A stretch of 64,000 bases of DNA from Variovorax sp. PBS-H4 (GTDB lineage Bacteria; Pseudomonadota; Gammaproteobacteria; Burkholderiales; Burkholderiaceae_C), in contig NZ_LR594675.1 in assembly GCF_901827205.1 (NCBI RefSeq), forward strand, positions 868,001 through 932,000. The letters are read 5' to 3'. The notes beneath the pieces were generated by a model. That model worked only from the letters and a program-made list of their open reading frames with translations, was not told the origin of the DNA and made no database searches. Positions 26,485 to 35,834 of the stretch are shown here, piece after piece. A program made the position numbers and the translations under genes. How positions within the stretch are numbered: the stretch's first letter is position 1; each line of letters begins with the position of its first letter.

Positions 26485-27476
26485 AATTCGAACGTCGATG
26501 TCTCTGGGCGCTGATGCTGCTCGCGGCGCTGGTGCCCCTGCTGGTGCGCGACCAGTACCTGCTGCACATCGCCATCATGGTGCTGTTCTACGCAGTGCTC
26601 GCCACCAGCCTCAACCTGGTGGTGGGCTACGTCGGCGAGTTCTCGCTCGGCCACACCGCCTTCCTCGGCACGGGCGCCTATGCGGCGGCGCTGCTGTCGA
26701 CCGTCCATGGCTGGCCGATCTGGGCCACCATCCCGGTCGCTGGTGCCCTGGCGGCGCTGATGGGCGTGATCATCGGGGGCATCACGCTGCGGCTGCAGGG
26801 GCCGTTCTTCGTGATCGTGACCCTGTCGTTCGCCGAGGTGCTGCGCCTGGTGGCGGACAACTGGATCGCGCTCACGAACGGCCCGATGGGCATCGCCGGC
26901 GTGCCGCAGCCCGCACTGCTGGCGGAGGCCGGCAACCTCGGCGCCAAGCAGTTCTACTACGCCGTCGCCTGGATGCTGCTGGCGATCGCGCTGTACCTCT
27001 CGTACCGTTTCGTGAACTCCAACGCGGGCCGCGCGGCCGTCGCCATTCGCGAGAACCGCTATGTCGCGCAATCGATCGGCATCCGGCCGCTGACCTATTC
27101 GATGTTCGCGCTGGTGCTCGGCGCCTTCCTGTCGGGCATGGCCGGCGGCTTCTATGCGCACTACATCTCCTTCGTCGGGCCTGAAGTGTTCCGCTTCGCC
27201 TTCATGGTCAGCATGATCATCATGGTGCTGATCGGCGGCAAGGGCACGCTGGTGGGGCCGCTGATCGGTGCATTGCTGGTGACCTTCCTGGAGGAGTACC
27301 TGCGCGAAGCCAAGGAACTGCGCCTGTCTCTCTTCGGCCTGGCGGTGATCGCCATCGTGCTGTTCCTGCCGCGCGGCCTGATGGGCTTCATCGCGCGGCG
27401 CCGGGAGACCCGCGCCGTGGCTGCTGCGCCCCCCACCGCTCAGAGCGCCCCGCGCGCGGCCCGGAGGCCTGCATGA
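26481..27476 (+). CDS. Branched-chain-type ABC transporter permease (LivM-like)
   Basis: A 331-residue second permease. Its start overlaps the LivH-like stop (ATGA). Markers are 'LNLVVGYVGEFSLGHTAFLG' near residues 44-63, 'GPFFVIVTLSFAEVLRLVAD', 'NGPMGIAGVPQP' and 'MIIMVLIGGKGTLVGPLIGA'. The C-terminus carries an Ala/Pro/Arg-rich cytoplasmic tail of about 30 residues beyond the last helix, which is variable in the family. It pairs with the LivH-like protein to form the translocation pore. Confidence 0.92.
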   Translation: MKFERRCLWALMLLAALVPLLVRDQYLLHIAIMVLFYAVLATSLNLVVGYVGEFSLGHTAFLGTGAYAAALLSTVHGWPIWATIPVAGALAALMGVIIGGITLRLQGPFFVIVTLSFAEVLRLVADNWIALTNGPMGIAGVPQPALLAEAGNLGAKQFYYAVAWMLLAIALYLSYRFVNSNAGRAAVAIRENRYVAQSIGIRPLTYSMFALVLGAFLSGMAGGFYAHYISFVGPEVFRFAFMVSMIIMVLIGGKGTLVGPLIGALLVTFLEEYLREAKELRLSLFGLAVIAIVLFLPRGLMGFIARRRETRAVAAAPPTAQSAPRAARRPA

Positions 27477-28248
27477 ACGCGGCGGGCACGCTGGAGGTCC
27501 GCGGCCTCAGCAAGTCCTTCGGCGGCATCCATGCCGTGAAGGACATCAGCTTCGATGTGCAGCCCGGCGAGATCGTCGGCCTGATCGGCCCGAACGGCGC
27601 CGGCAAGACCACCTGCTTCAACCTGATCACCGGCTTCTACTCGCCGAGCGAGGGCAGGGTGCACTTCCGCGGCGGCGACGTGACGGGCGAAAAGCCCTAC
27701 CGCATGGCACGCCTGGGCATCGTGCGAAGCTTCCAGAAGACCAACATCCTCAAGTCGTTGACGGTGTTCGAGAACGTGCTCACCGGGCATTACCTGGAAG
27801 CACGCCAGCCGCTCTGGCGCACCTTCTTTCCCGGCGCGCGTGTGCGCCGCACCGAGCATGCCGTGCGCGAGAGCGCGGAGCGGATCGTGCACACGATGGG
27901 GCTCGGGCAGCGCATGGACGTGCCTGCGTACATGCTGTCCTGCGGCGAGCTTCGCCTGCTCGAAGTGGCGCTCGCGCTGGCCGCCAAGCCCGAGATCCTG
28001 ATGCTCGACGAGCCCGCGGCCGGCCTGAACAGCCAAGAAGCGAAGACCTTCGGCGAGATCCTGAAGAAGCTGCGCGGCTCCTTCGTGAAGTCGATCCTGA
28101 TCGTGGAACACAACATGGGCCTGGTGATGGGCGTGTGCGACCGCGTGGTGGTGATGCATTTCGGCGAGAAGCTGGCCGAAGGCACCCCCGCCGACGTGCA
28201 GAGCGATGCCCGCGTGATCGAGGCCTACCTGGGCGGAGGGAGAAAGTC

Positions 28249-28252
<4 letters not shown>
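27473..28252 (+). CDS. Branched-chain-type ABC transporter ATP-binding protein (LivG-like)
   Basis: A 259-residue ATPase. Walker A is 'GPNGAGKTT' near residues 40-48, followed by the Q-loop 'GIVRSFQKTNIL', the signature 'LSCGELRLLEVALALA', and Walker B 'ILMLDEPAAGLNSQE' with the H-loop 'IVEHNMGLVMGVCD'. The signature has Cys-Gly in place of the usual Gly-Gly (LSGGQ-like), a mild oddity. It overlaps the LivM-like stop and the LivF-like start by ATGA, so all five transport genes are translationally linked. Confidence 0.92.
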
Positions 28253-29016
<764 letters not shown>

Positions 29017-29030
29017 GCCGCATGGGCATC

Positions 29031-29059
29031 CGGAAGGCGAAGGTGTTCCAGCGAGCCGC
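29031..29059 (+). repeat. Diverged copy of the 8293-8392 repeat
   Basis: The 29 bases starting CGGAAGGCGAAGGTGTTCCA match the linker-plus-start of the tandem repeat at 8333-8360 with only a few differences, and lie in the gap between the importer and nicC. This shows the sequence is a dispersed element. Confidence 0.65.
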
Positions 29060-29152
29060 GGGTGCGCCGGGGCACTGGCCCTCGCCCCCGCGGCCTTCAT
29101 CGAACAACGACTCGTTCATTCGTTTCAAAAGCAATCCAACAGGAGATCTGGT

Positions 29153-30382
29153 ATGAGCAAAGCAATGCGCGTGGGCATCGTCGGCGGCGGCATCGGCGGC
29201 GTCGCGCTGGCGCGGGCGCTGCGGCTGCGCGGCATCGACGCCCACGTTTTCGAGCGCGCCTCGGCCTTCGGCGAAATTGGAGCGGGCGTGCAGATGACCC
29301 CCAATGCCGCCAAGGTGCTGAAGGGCCTGGGTGTGGGCGAGGGCCTGGATCGCATCGGCTTCCTGCCCGAGGCCATGGTCGGGCGCAACTGGAACGACGC
29401 GCGCGAGCTGTTCCGCACCCCCCTGCGCGAGGTGTGCCCGCGGCTCTTCGGGGCCGGCTTCTATCACGTGCACCGGGCCGACCTGCACGCGATCCTCTGC
29501 GAGGGCATTCCGGCGGACCGCGTGCGCTTCAACGTCCAATGCACCGGCGTCGAGCAGCACGGCGAGCGGGCCGTTGCGCAGTTCTCGGACGGCACCCGCT
29601 TCGAGGCCGACCTGATCGTCGGCGCCGACGGCATCCATTCGGCGGTGCGCGATTCGCTGTGGGGCAAGACGGATGCGCGCTTCACCGGCCACATGTGCTG
29701 GCGCGCGCTGGTGCCGGTGGAGCAGCATCCGCTGCCCTTCGTCAGCCCGGACGCCTCGTTCTGGATGGGGCCCAAGGCACACATCGTGACCTACTACGTG
29801 AAGGGCGGCGCCGCCGTCAACATCGTGGCCGTCAACGAGAGCGCGCAATGGGTTGCCGAGTCGTGGACCGAGCCCAGCACCCGCGAGGAGCTGCTGGCTG
29901 CCTATGCCGGCTGGCACCCGAACATCGTCCGCCTGTTCGAGCGCACCGACACCTCGCAGATCTTCAAGTGGGGCCTGTTCGACCGCGACCCGATGGGCGC
30001 GTGGTCGCAGGGGCGGGTCACGCTGCTGGGCGACGCGGCGCACCCGATGCTGCCCTTCCTCTCGCAGGGCGCGGCGATGGCGATCGAGGACGCCTACGTG
30101 CTGGCTGCCGCGCTGGCGCACCACGCCGGCGACTGCGCGGCCGCGCTGCGCGCCTACGAGGCCGAACGGCTGCCGCGCACGGCCCGCGTGCAGCTCGAGG
30201 CGCGCGAGCGCGGCCGCACCTATCACCTGTCCACCCCCGAGGAACAGCGTCAGCGCGACCTCGCCTTCCAGCAGCAGCAGGCGAAGAACCCAAACGCCGT
30301 CGGCATCAAGGCCGAGTGGGTCTACGAATACGACGCGACCCGCTGCGACGAACGCTTCGACACCGTGGCCTCGGTGGCCTGA
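29153..30382 (+). CDS. nicC: FAD-dependent monooxygenase, probable 6-hydroxynicotinate 3-monooxygenase
   Basis: A 409-residue flavin hydroxylase. It has the Rossmann motif 'GIVGGGIGGVALARAL' (residues 8-23), the DG motif 'GADGIHSAVRD' (157-167) and the GD motif 'LLGDAAHPMLPF' (291-302), all of class A aromatic hydroxylases. Genes for every later step from 2,5-dihydroxypyridine follow, so the predicted reaction is decarboxylative hydroxylation of 6-hydroxynicotinate. By recollection of the Pseudomonas putida enzyme, His211 and Tyr215 have equivalents (His210, Tyr214), but His47, Cys202 and His302 are replaced by Gln47, Ala201 and Phe302, so another pyridine substrate is possible. An AGGAGAT site precedes the ATG. 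Confidence 0.75.
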   Translation: MSKAMRVGIVGGGIGGVALARALRLRGIDAHVFERASAFGEIGAGVQMTPNAAKVLKGLGVGEGLDRIGFLPEAMVGRNWNDARELFRTPLREVCPRLFGAGFYHVHRADLHAILCEGIPADRVRFNVQCTGVEQHGERAVAQFSDGTRFEADLIVGADGIHSAVRDSLWGKTDARFTGHMCWRALVPVEQHPLPFVSPDASFWMGPKAHIVTYYVKGGAAVNIVAVNESAQWVAESWTEPSTREELLAAYAGWHPNIVRLFERTDTSQIFKWGLFDRDPMGAWSQGRVTLLGDAAHPMLPFLSQGAAMAIEDAYVLAAALAHHAGDCAAALRAYEAERLPRTARVQLEARERGRTYHLSTPEEQRQRDLAFQQQQAKNPNAVGIKAEWVYEYDATRCDERFDTVASVA

Positions 30383-30396
30383 ACCGGAGGACGAAC

Positions 30397-31161
30397 ATGA
30401 AGAGCTATCGCATCGGCCAGATCGTGCCGAGTTCCAACACCACGATGGAGACCGAGATCCCCGCCATGCTGCGCCTGCGCGAGCAGGTGCGTCCGGAACG
30501 CTTCACCTTCCATTCGGCGCGCATGCGCATGAAGCAGGTCAACAAGGAAGAGCTTGCGGCCATGGACGCCGAATCCGACCGCTGCGCGCTGGAGCTCAGC
30601 GATGCCCGCGTGGACGTGCTCGGCTATGCCTGCCTGGTGGCCATCATGGCGATGGGCCGCGGCTATCACCGCCAGTCGGAGACCCGCCTGCGCGCGGCCA
30701 CCGCCGGCAACCAGGGCGAGGCGCCGGTGGTCACCAGTGCCGGGGCCTTGGTGGATGCACTGCGCGTGATCGGTGCGCGCCGCATCGCCCTGGTCGCGCC
30801 GTACATGGTGCCGCTGACCAAGCTGGTGATCGACTACATCGAGCATGAAGGCTTCGAGGTGGCGGACTGGCGGGCGCTCGAGATCCCCGACAACCTGGAG
30901 GTCGGACGCCACGACCCCGCACGGCTGCCGGGCATCGTCGCCGGCATGAAGACCTCGGACGTGGACGCGATCGTGCTCTCCGCCTGCGTGCAGATGCCTT
31001 CGCTGCCGGCGATCGCACGCGTGGAAGCGGCCACCGGCAAGCCGGTCATCACGGCGGCCGTGGCGACCACCTACGCGATGCTCGGCGCGCTGGGCCTGGA
31101 GCCCGTGGTGCCCGGCGCGGGCGCGCTGTTGTCCGGCGCCTATGCGGGAGCGAAGCGATGA
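30397..31161 (+). CDS. nicE: Maleate cis-trans isomerase
   Basis: A 254-residue Asp/Glu racemase-superfamily protein. It opens 'YRIGQIVPSSNTTMETEIPA', the maleate isomerase signature, and carries the two catalytic cysteines at Cys79 ('LGYACLVAIMAMG') and Cys197 ('VLSACVQMPSLPA'). Both lie three residues before the positions recalled for P. putida NicE (82 and 200). It converts maleate from NicF to fumarate, which enters the TCA cycle. The stop overlaps nicD (ATGA). Confidence 0.92.
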   Translation: MKSYRIGQIVPSSNTTMETEIPAMLRLREQVRPERFTFHSARMRMKQVNKEELAAMDAESDRCALELSDARVDVLGYACLVAIMAMGRGYHRQSETRLRAATAGNQGEAPVVTSAGALVDALRVIGARRIALVAPYMVPLTKLVIDYIEHEGFEVADWRALEIPDNLEVGRHDPARLPGIVAGMKTSDVDAIVLSACVQMPSLPAIARVEAATGKPVITAAVATTYAMLGALGLEPVVPGAGALLSGAYAGAKR

Positions 31162-31988
31162 GCGGCAGCCATTACCTGTACGGCGCGCATGTGCACGCCA
31201 ATGGCATCCGCCAGCACTACCTGCGCTACGGCGGCACCGGCGGCGAGCGTGCATCGCGCGATGCGGTGATCCTGGTCCCCGGCATCACCAGCCCGGCCGT
31301 GACCTGGGGCTTCGTCGCCGAGCGCTTCGGCCGCCACTTCGACACCTATGTGCTCGATGTGCGCGGCCGAGGCCTCAGCGAGGCCTCGGACACGCTCGAC
31401 TACAGCCTCGATGCGCAGGTCGCCGACGTGATCGCGCTGGCCCAGGCGCTGGCTTTGCCGCGCTTCGCGCTGGTCGGGCACTCGATGGGCGGACGTATCG
31501 CGATCCGCGCCGCCGGGCGGCAACCTGCCGGACTCACGCGCGTGGTCGCGGTCGATCCGCCGGTCTCCGGCCCCGGCCGGCGTGCGTACCCGGCAAAGCT
31601 GCCGTGGTACGTGGACTCCATCCGCCTTGCGCGCCGCGGCATCACCCTGGACCAGATGCGCGAGTTCTGTCCGACCTGGAGCGAGGCGCAGCTGCGGCTT
31701 CGCGCGCAATGGCTGCATACCTGCGACGAGCGCGCCATCGTGACCAGCTTCGAGGCCTTCCAGACCGACGACATCCACGCCGACCTGCCCCGCATCGCGG
31801 TGCCCTTGCTGCTGATCACCGCCGAGCGCGGCGACGTGGTGCGGCCCGGCGACGTCGAGGAGATGCGCCGCCTGGCCCCGCAGCTCGCCGAGGTGCGCGT
31901 GCCCGACGCCGGCCACATGATTCCCTGGGACCACGAGGCGAATTTCTATCGCGCCTTCGGCGAGTTCCTCGGCCATCCGCTCGATTGA
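31158..31988 (+). CDS. nicD: N-formylmaleamate deformylase
   Basis: A 276-residue alpha/beta hydrolase. The nucleophile elbow is 'LVGHSMGGRIAIRAAG' with Ser109, the acid is Asp133 ('VVAVDPPVSGPGRR'), and the base His253 ('VPDAGHMIPWDHEANF'). The three residues sit at a constant +8 offset from the recalled P. putida NicD triad (101, 125, 245), which supports orthology strongly. It removes formate from N-formylmaleamate, the ring-cleavage product, giving maleamate. It overlaps nicE by four bases. Confidence 0.92.
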   Translation: MSGSHYLYGAHVHANGIRQHYLRYGGTGGERASRDAVILVPGITSPAVTWGFVAERFGRHFDTYVLDVRGRGLSEASDTLDYSLDAQVADVIALAQALALPRFALVGHSMGGRIAIRAAGRQPAGLTRVVAVDPPVSGPGRRAYPAKLPWYVDSIRLARRGITLDQMREFCPTWSEAQLRLRAQWLHTCDERAIVTSFEAFQTDDIHADLPRIAVPLLLITAERGDVVRPGDVEEMRRLAPQLAEVRVPDAGHMIPWDHEANFYRAFGEFLGHPLD

Positions 31989-32005
31989 GAAGAAAGGAGA
32001 ACGCC

Positions 32006-33082
32006 ATGGCTGTCCGCGACACCGACCTGATCCGCGCCTGGACCCAGGTCCTCACCCTGTCGAAACTGAAGGCCGGGGATGCCGTCACCGTGCTCACCAG
32101 CGAGCACACGCACCCGCAGACGCTGCGCTGCGCGATCACCGCCGCGACGATGCTCGGTGCCTGCGTGAGCCGGCTGGACCTGCCGCCCGTCAATGCCGAG
32201 AAGTCGCTGAGCCGCGACCCGCTGGCGTACCTCGGCACCACGCCGCTCACGGGCAACCGCGCTGCCCTCGCGGCGCTCAAGGCCAGCGATCTCGTGCTCG
32301 ACCTGATGACCTTGCTGTTCTCGCCGGAGCAGCACGAGATCCTGCAAGGCGGCACGAAGATCCTGCTGGCGGTCGAGCCGCCCGAGGTGCTGCTGCGCAT
32401 GGTGCCGACGCTGGAAGACTTCGAGCGCGTCCAGGCCGGCGTTGCGCTGCTGAAGGGCCGCCGCACGATGCGCGTGAGCTCGGCCGCCGGTACCGACCTT
32501 CACCTGCCGCTGGGCGAATACCCGATCACGGCCGAGTACGGCTTCGTCGACCAGCCGGGCCGCTGGGACCACTGGCCCAGCGGCTTTGCCTTCACCTGGC
32601 CGAACGAAGGCGGCGCGCAGGGCCGCATCGTGCTGGCCAAGGGCGATGTGCTGCTGCCGATGAAGTCCTATGTGGGCGAACCGATCGAGCTGACGGTGAA
32701 GGATGGCTTCGTCACCCGCATCGATGGCTCGGTGGAAGCCGAGATGCTGCGCGAGTACATCGAGTCCTTCGCGGACCCCGAGGCCTACGCCATCTCGCAC
32801 ATCGGCTGGGGCCTGCAGAAGCGTGCCTATTGGTCGACGCTCGGCCTCTACGACCGCGAAGCCACGTTGGGCATGGACGCGCGCGCGGTCAGCGGCAACT
32901 TCCTGTTCTCGCTCGGCCCCAACAACGAGGCGGGCGGCAGCCGCACCACGGCCTGCCACATCGACATTCCGATGCGCCGCTGCAACGTCTTCGTCGACGA
33001 GCTGCAGGTGGTGCGCGAGGGCCAGGTGGTCGAGGAACTGATGACGGCGCAGCCGCCGCGGAAAGAGCCGGCCCATGCCTGA
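32006..33082 (+). CDS. nicX: 2,5-dihydroxypyridine 5,6-dioxygenase
   Basis: A 358-residue ring-cleavage dioxygenase of the unusual family related to M29 aminopeptidases. The iron ligands reported for P. putida NicX (His265, His318, Asp320) are present at exactly the same numbers: His265 in 'YAISHIGWGLQKRA' and His318/Asp320 in 'TTACHIDIPMRR'. It uses Fe(II) and O2 to open 2,5-dihydroxypyridine to N-formylmaleamate. The start follows an AAAGGAG site 17 bases after nicD. It would often be misannotated as a leucyl aminopeptidase. Confidence 0.94.
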   Translation: MAVRDTDLIRAWTQVLTLSKLKAGDAVTVLTSEHTHPQTLRCAITAATMLGACVSRLDLPPVNAEKSLSRDPLAYLGTTPLTGNRAALAALKASDLVLDLMTLLFSPEQHEILQGGTKILLAVEPPEVLLRMVPTLEDFERVQAGVALLKGRRTMRVSSAAGTDLHLPLGEYPITAEYGFVDQPGRWDHWPSGFAFTWPNEGGAQGRIVLAKGDVLLPMKSYVGEPIELTVKDGFVTRIDGSVEAEMLREYIESFADPEAYAISHIGWGLQKRAYWSTLGLYDREATLGMDARAVSGNFLFSLGPNNEAGGSRTTACHIDIPMRRCNVFVDELQVVREGQVVEELMTAQPPRKEPAHA

Positions 33083-33701
33083 AGAGACCGAGGTCTACCG
33101 CCGCCAGGGCTTCGGCGCCGGCTTGGGCGTGCAGCCGCCGCTCGGCCTGCTGATCGTCGACTTCGTCAACGGCTTCGCCGACCCGGGCGTCTTCGGCGGC
33201 GGCAACATTCCGCAGGCGATCGAGCGAACGGTGCCGCTGCTGGCGCTCGCGCGCGAGCGCGGCTGGCCGGTGGCGCACAGCCGCATCGTCTATGCCGACG
33301 ACAATGGCGACGCCAACGTCTTCAGCGACAAGGTGCCTGGCATGCTGACGCTGAAGGAGGCCTCGCCCGCCAGCGCGATCGTCGATGCGCTCGCGCCGCA
33401 TGCGGGCGAGCTGGTGGTGCGCAAGAACGTTCCGTCTGCCTTCTTCGGCACCACGCTCGCGCCCTGGCTCACGCAGCGGGGCGTGCGCACGCTGCTGGTC
33501 GCCGGGTGCGTGACCAGCGGCTGCGTGCGCGCCAGCGTGGTCGACGCCATGTGCTGGGGTTTTCGGCCGCTGGTGCTGGGCGACTGCGTGGGCGACCGCG
33601 CCCTCGGGCCACACGAGGCCAGCCTGTTCGACCTGCAGCAGAAGTACGCCGACGTGATGACGTCGGCCGAATTGCGCGAGCGCCTGCCTGCTGCGGGTTG
33701 A
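33075..33701 (+). CDS. nicF: Maleamate amidohydrolase
   Basis: A 208-residue isochorismatase-fold cysteine amidase. The triad is Asp29 ('GLLIVDFVNGFADP'), Lys117 ('LVVRKNVPSAFFGT') and Cys150 ('VAGCVTSGCVRASVVDAM'). It hydrolyses maleamate to maleate and ammonia, the step before NicE. It overlaps the end of nicX by 8 bases and is the last gene of the run; the convergent TetR gene ends 7 bases downstream. Confidence 0.92.
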   Translation: MPEETEVYRRQGFGAGLGVQPPLGLLIVDFVNGFADPGVFGGGNIPQAIERTVPLLALARERGWPVAHSRIVYADDNGDANVFSDKVPGMLTLKEASPASAIVDALAPHAGELVVRKNVPSAFFGTTLAPWLTQRGVRTLLVAGCVTSGCVRASVVDAMCWGFRPLVLGDCVGDRALGPHEASLFDLQQKYADVMTSAELRERLPAAG

Positions 33702-33707
33702 AGGCGC

Positions 33708-34415
33708 TCAGCGCGCTTCGAAGCCGCCGACCACGAAGCGCGTGACCTGGTCGATGAGTGCGTCCGTGTCGTCGGGGTCGTACATGCCCTTGGGCGTCAT
33801 CTCTTCCATGCGGTGGGTGTCGGAGAAGGCGTAGAGGTACGTGCCGATCATCAGCGTCACGCGCCAGTACGCGTCGAGCTCTCCGAGCTTCGGCAGCGCC
33901 TCCCGCAGCACCTCCACATAGCGCCGGGTCGAGCCGCCATAGGCATCGGTGCGCAGCTTGTACGAGATCTCGGGCGGCTCGGTGTGCAGCCGTGCCTGCA
34001 GCCGCAGGAAGGAACGCCCCTGCGGCGTTCCGCGCAGCTGCAGCGTGGGCAGCAGGAAGGCCCGCACGATGTCGCGCACGCGCGGCTTGCCGCCCTTGCC
34101 CAGGGCGTCCAGGTTCTCCATGCGCTGCTGCGAGATCACCTGCCCGCGCCGCAGGAACACCGCCTCGTACAGCCCGTACTTGGAGCCGAAGTAGTAGCTG
34201 ATCAGGGCCTGCGTGACCTTGGCCTCGTTGGCGACTTCGCGCAGCGTGGTGCCGGCATAGCCGAGGTTGGCGAACTGGCCTTCTGCCGCGTCGAGGATCT
34301 CCTCGCGAACGACGCTCGCGCCTCCGGGGCGGCCCGGTCCCTTCTGCTTGCTGCGGCGCTTGTGCGGCGCCGCAGCGGCCACTTCGGCATGGGGCGACTG
34401 GCTTGGAGAATCCAT
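33708..34415 (-). CDS. TetR-family regulator, probable repressor of the nic/importer genes
   Basis: A 235-residue TetR protein. After a basic, disordered N-terminus ('HKRRSKQKGPGRPGG') comes the helix-turn-helix: 'EEILDAAEGQFANLGYAGTT', 'LREVANEAKVTQALISYYFG' with recognition helix near residues 60-75, and 'SKYGLYEAVFLRRG'. The C-terminal ligand domain has 'VTLMIGTYLYAFSDTHRMEE'. It is convergent with nicF. Its own start lies 3 bases from an 18-bp palindrome whose relatives precede the importer, so it probably represses both itself and the catabolic genes until a pathway metabolite binds. It is analogous in role to NicS/NicR but orthology was not tested. Confidence 0.88.
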   Translation of the reverse strand: MDSPSQSPHAEVAAAAPHKRRSKQKGPGRPGGASVVREEILDAAEGQFANLGYAGTTLREVANEAKVTQALISYYFGSKYGLYEAVFLRRGQVISQQRMENLDALGKGGKPRVRDIVRAFLLPTLQLRGTPQGRSFLRLQARLHTEPPEISYKLRTDAYGGSTRRYVEVLREALPKLGELDAYWRVTLMIGTYLYAFSDTHRMEEMTPKGMYDPDDTDALIDQVTRFVVGGFEAR

Positions 34416-34417
34416 GA

Positions 34418-34435
34418 ATTAATCGCTCGTTTAAT
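34418..34435. promoter_or_regulatory. Operator-like site A at the TetR gene start
   Basis: ATTAATCGCTCGTTTAAT is an imperfect palindrome of the form ATTAAnCGnnCGnTTAAT (14 of 18 positions symmetric). It ends two bases before the TetR ATG, on the minus strand, where a repressor would block the promoter or ribosome entry. Related copies lie at 24392 and 24315. Confidence 0.65.
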
Positions 34436-34504
34436 AGTTGGAGTGTAGTGTGCCGGCGCCCATTGTTCGAGGCACGCGGGAGTGCCCGGACATAATCGCC
34501 GCTC

Positions 34505-35488
34505 ATGGAAACCAAGTGGCTTGAGGACTTCGTCAGCCTTGCAGAGACACGCAGCTTCAGCCGCTCTGCCCAATTGCGCCATGTGACCCAGCCCGCCTTC
34601 TCGCGCCGCATCCAGGCGCTCGAAGGCTGGGCCGGCACCGACCTGGTCGACCGCAGTTCCTACCCGACGCGCCTCACGCCTGCCGGCCAGACGCTCTACG
34701 GCCAGGCCATCGAGATGCTGCAGGCCCTGCAGAGCACGCGCGCCATGCTCCGCGGCCATTCGGCCGCGGCGCAGGACGTGATCGAAGTGGCGGTGCCGCA
34801 CACCCTGGCCTTCACCTTCTTCCCTGCCTGGGTCACCAGCTTGCGCGAGCAGTTCGGGCCGCTGAAGAGCCGGCTCATCGCGCTCAACGTGCACGATGCC
34901 GTGCTGCGCCTGGTCGAAGGCAGCTGCGACCTGCTGATTGCCTACCACCACCCTTCGCAGCCGCTGCCGCTGGATGCCAACCGCTACGAGATGGTGAGCC
35001 TCGGCGAGGAGGTGGTCGCGCCCTGGGTCAAGCCCGATGCGGAAGGCGCGCCGCGCTACCGGCTTCCGGGCCGTCCGGGGCAGCCGCTGCCGTACCTCGG
35101 TTATGCCCCCGGCGCGTACCTGGGCCGCGTGGTCGACCAGTTGCTGAAGGAATCGCGCACGGCAATCCACCTCGACCGGGTCTATGAGACCGACATGGCA
35201 GAAGGCCTCAAGGTGATGGCGCTCGAAGGCCACGGCATTGCCTTTCTGCCGCAGAGTGCGGTGCGCAAGGAGGTGCGGGCGCGCACGCTGGTGAGCGCAC
35301 TGCCGCCCGAGATCGAGAAGCTCGAAGCGACCATGGAGATCCGCGCTTACCGCGAACGTCCAGCCTCCGCTCCCGCCTCTGCCAGGCCCGGGCTGCGCAA
35401 AGGCGAAGGGCTTGCCGCGCGGGCCGACAAAGGCACTGCCGACGCGCTGTGGGCGTACCTCGTGGGAACTCAGCCGCCGGCAGCCTGA
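34505..35488 (+). CDS. LysR-family transcriptional regulator (HypT/YjiE-like)
   Basis: A 327-residue LysR regulator. The helix-turn-helix opens 'METKWLEDFVSLAETRSFSR', a start shared with the HypT/YjiE group, with 'VTQPAFSRRIQALEGWAGTD' as recognition region. The effector domain runs to about residue 290 and is followed by an Ala/Pro-rich tail. It is divergent from the TetR gene and precedes the glutamate/aspartate importer on the same strand by 346 bases, an arrangement suggesting it may govern gltI; that link is inferred from position only. Confidence 0.88.
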   Translation: METKWLEDFVSLAETRSFSRSAQLRHVTQPAFSRRIQALEGWAGTDLVDRSSYPTRLTPAGQTLYGQAIEMLQALQSTRAMLRGHSAAAQDVIEVAVPHTLAFTFFPAWVTSLREQFGPLKSRLIALNVHDAVLRLVEGSCDLLIAYHHPSQPLPLDANRYEMVSLGEEVVAPWVKPDAEGAPRYRLPGRPGQPLPYLGYAPGAYLGRVVDQLLKESRTAIHLDRVYETDMAEGLKVMALEGHGIAFLPQSAVRKEVRARTLVSALPPEIEKLEATMEIRAYRERPASAPASARPGLRKGEGLAARADKGTADALWAYLVGTQPPAA

Positions 35489-35834
35489 TGAGCCGTGCCG
35501 CGTCATGTTGTGCAGTGCACAAACTATGACGGCGCGGCATGCCGACTGCTGCAATGGGCATTTGCCCTCGGGGCCGTCGACCTTCTAAAGTCTGCCCCGA
35601 CGTTTTGCTGCCCCAGCGGGCCGGAAAAGCTCGCGCCGCCCGCGTGCTTTTTTTCGGGCACAAAGGCTGCTTTATGTGCTCGCACGAAGCGCTCTGCAAC
35701 ACACTGCCCCGGTTCGGAACTGCGCCGCACTCCGCGCGATTGCAGACGGTGCGCCCCGCACCGGGTTGGCCCGGGTGTGGCGCAGAATGCGGGTGTCTAG
35801 AATTTGTATCCTCTCAGTCACAGGAGTTTTCTAC
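35489..35834. other. Intergenic region before gltI
   Basis: 346 bases without a credible gene. A perfect palindrome TTGTGCAGTGCACAA lies at 35508-35522, shortly after the LysR stop, and could be a regulator site. A TAGAAT at 35798-35803 is a possible -10 element but no matching -35 at standard spacing was found. CAGGAG at 35821-35826 is the ribosome-binding site for gltI. Short open frames in all directions look accidental. Confidence 0.6.

Noticed and set aside
29106..29116. AACGACTCGTT palindrome before nicC as an internal operator
   Set aside because: Only 5-bp arms, flanks do not pair, and it does not match the ATTAAnCGnnCGnTTAAT sites.
35676..35834. N-terminal extension of GltI
   Set aside because: The signal peptide starts at the ATG at 35835, which has its own CAGGAG site; upstream residues are not family-like.
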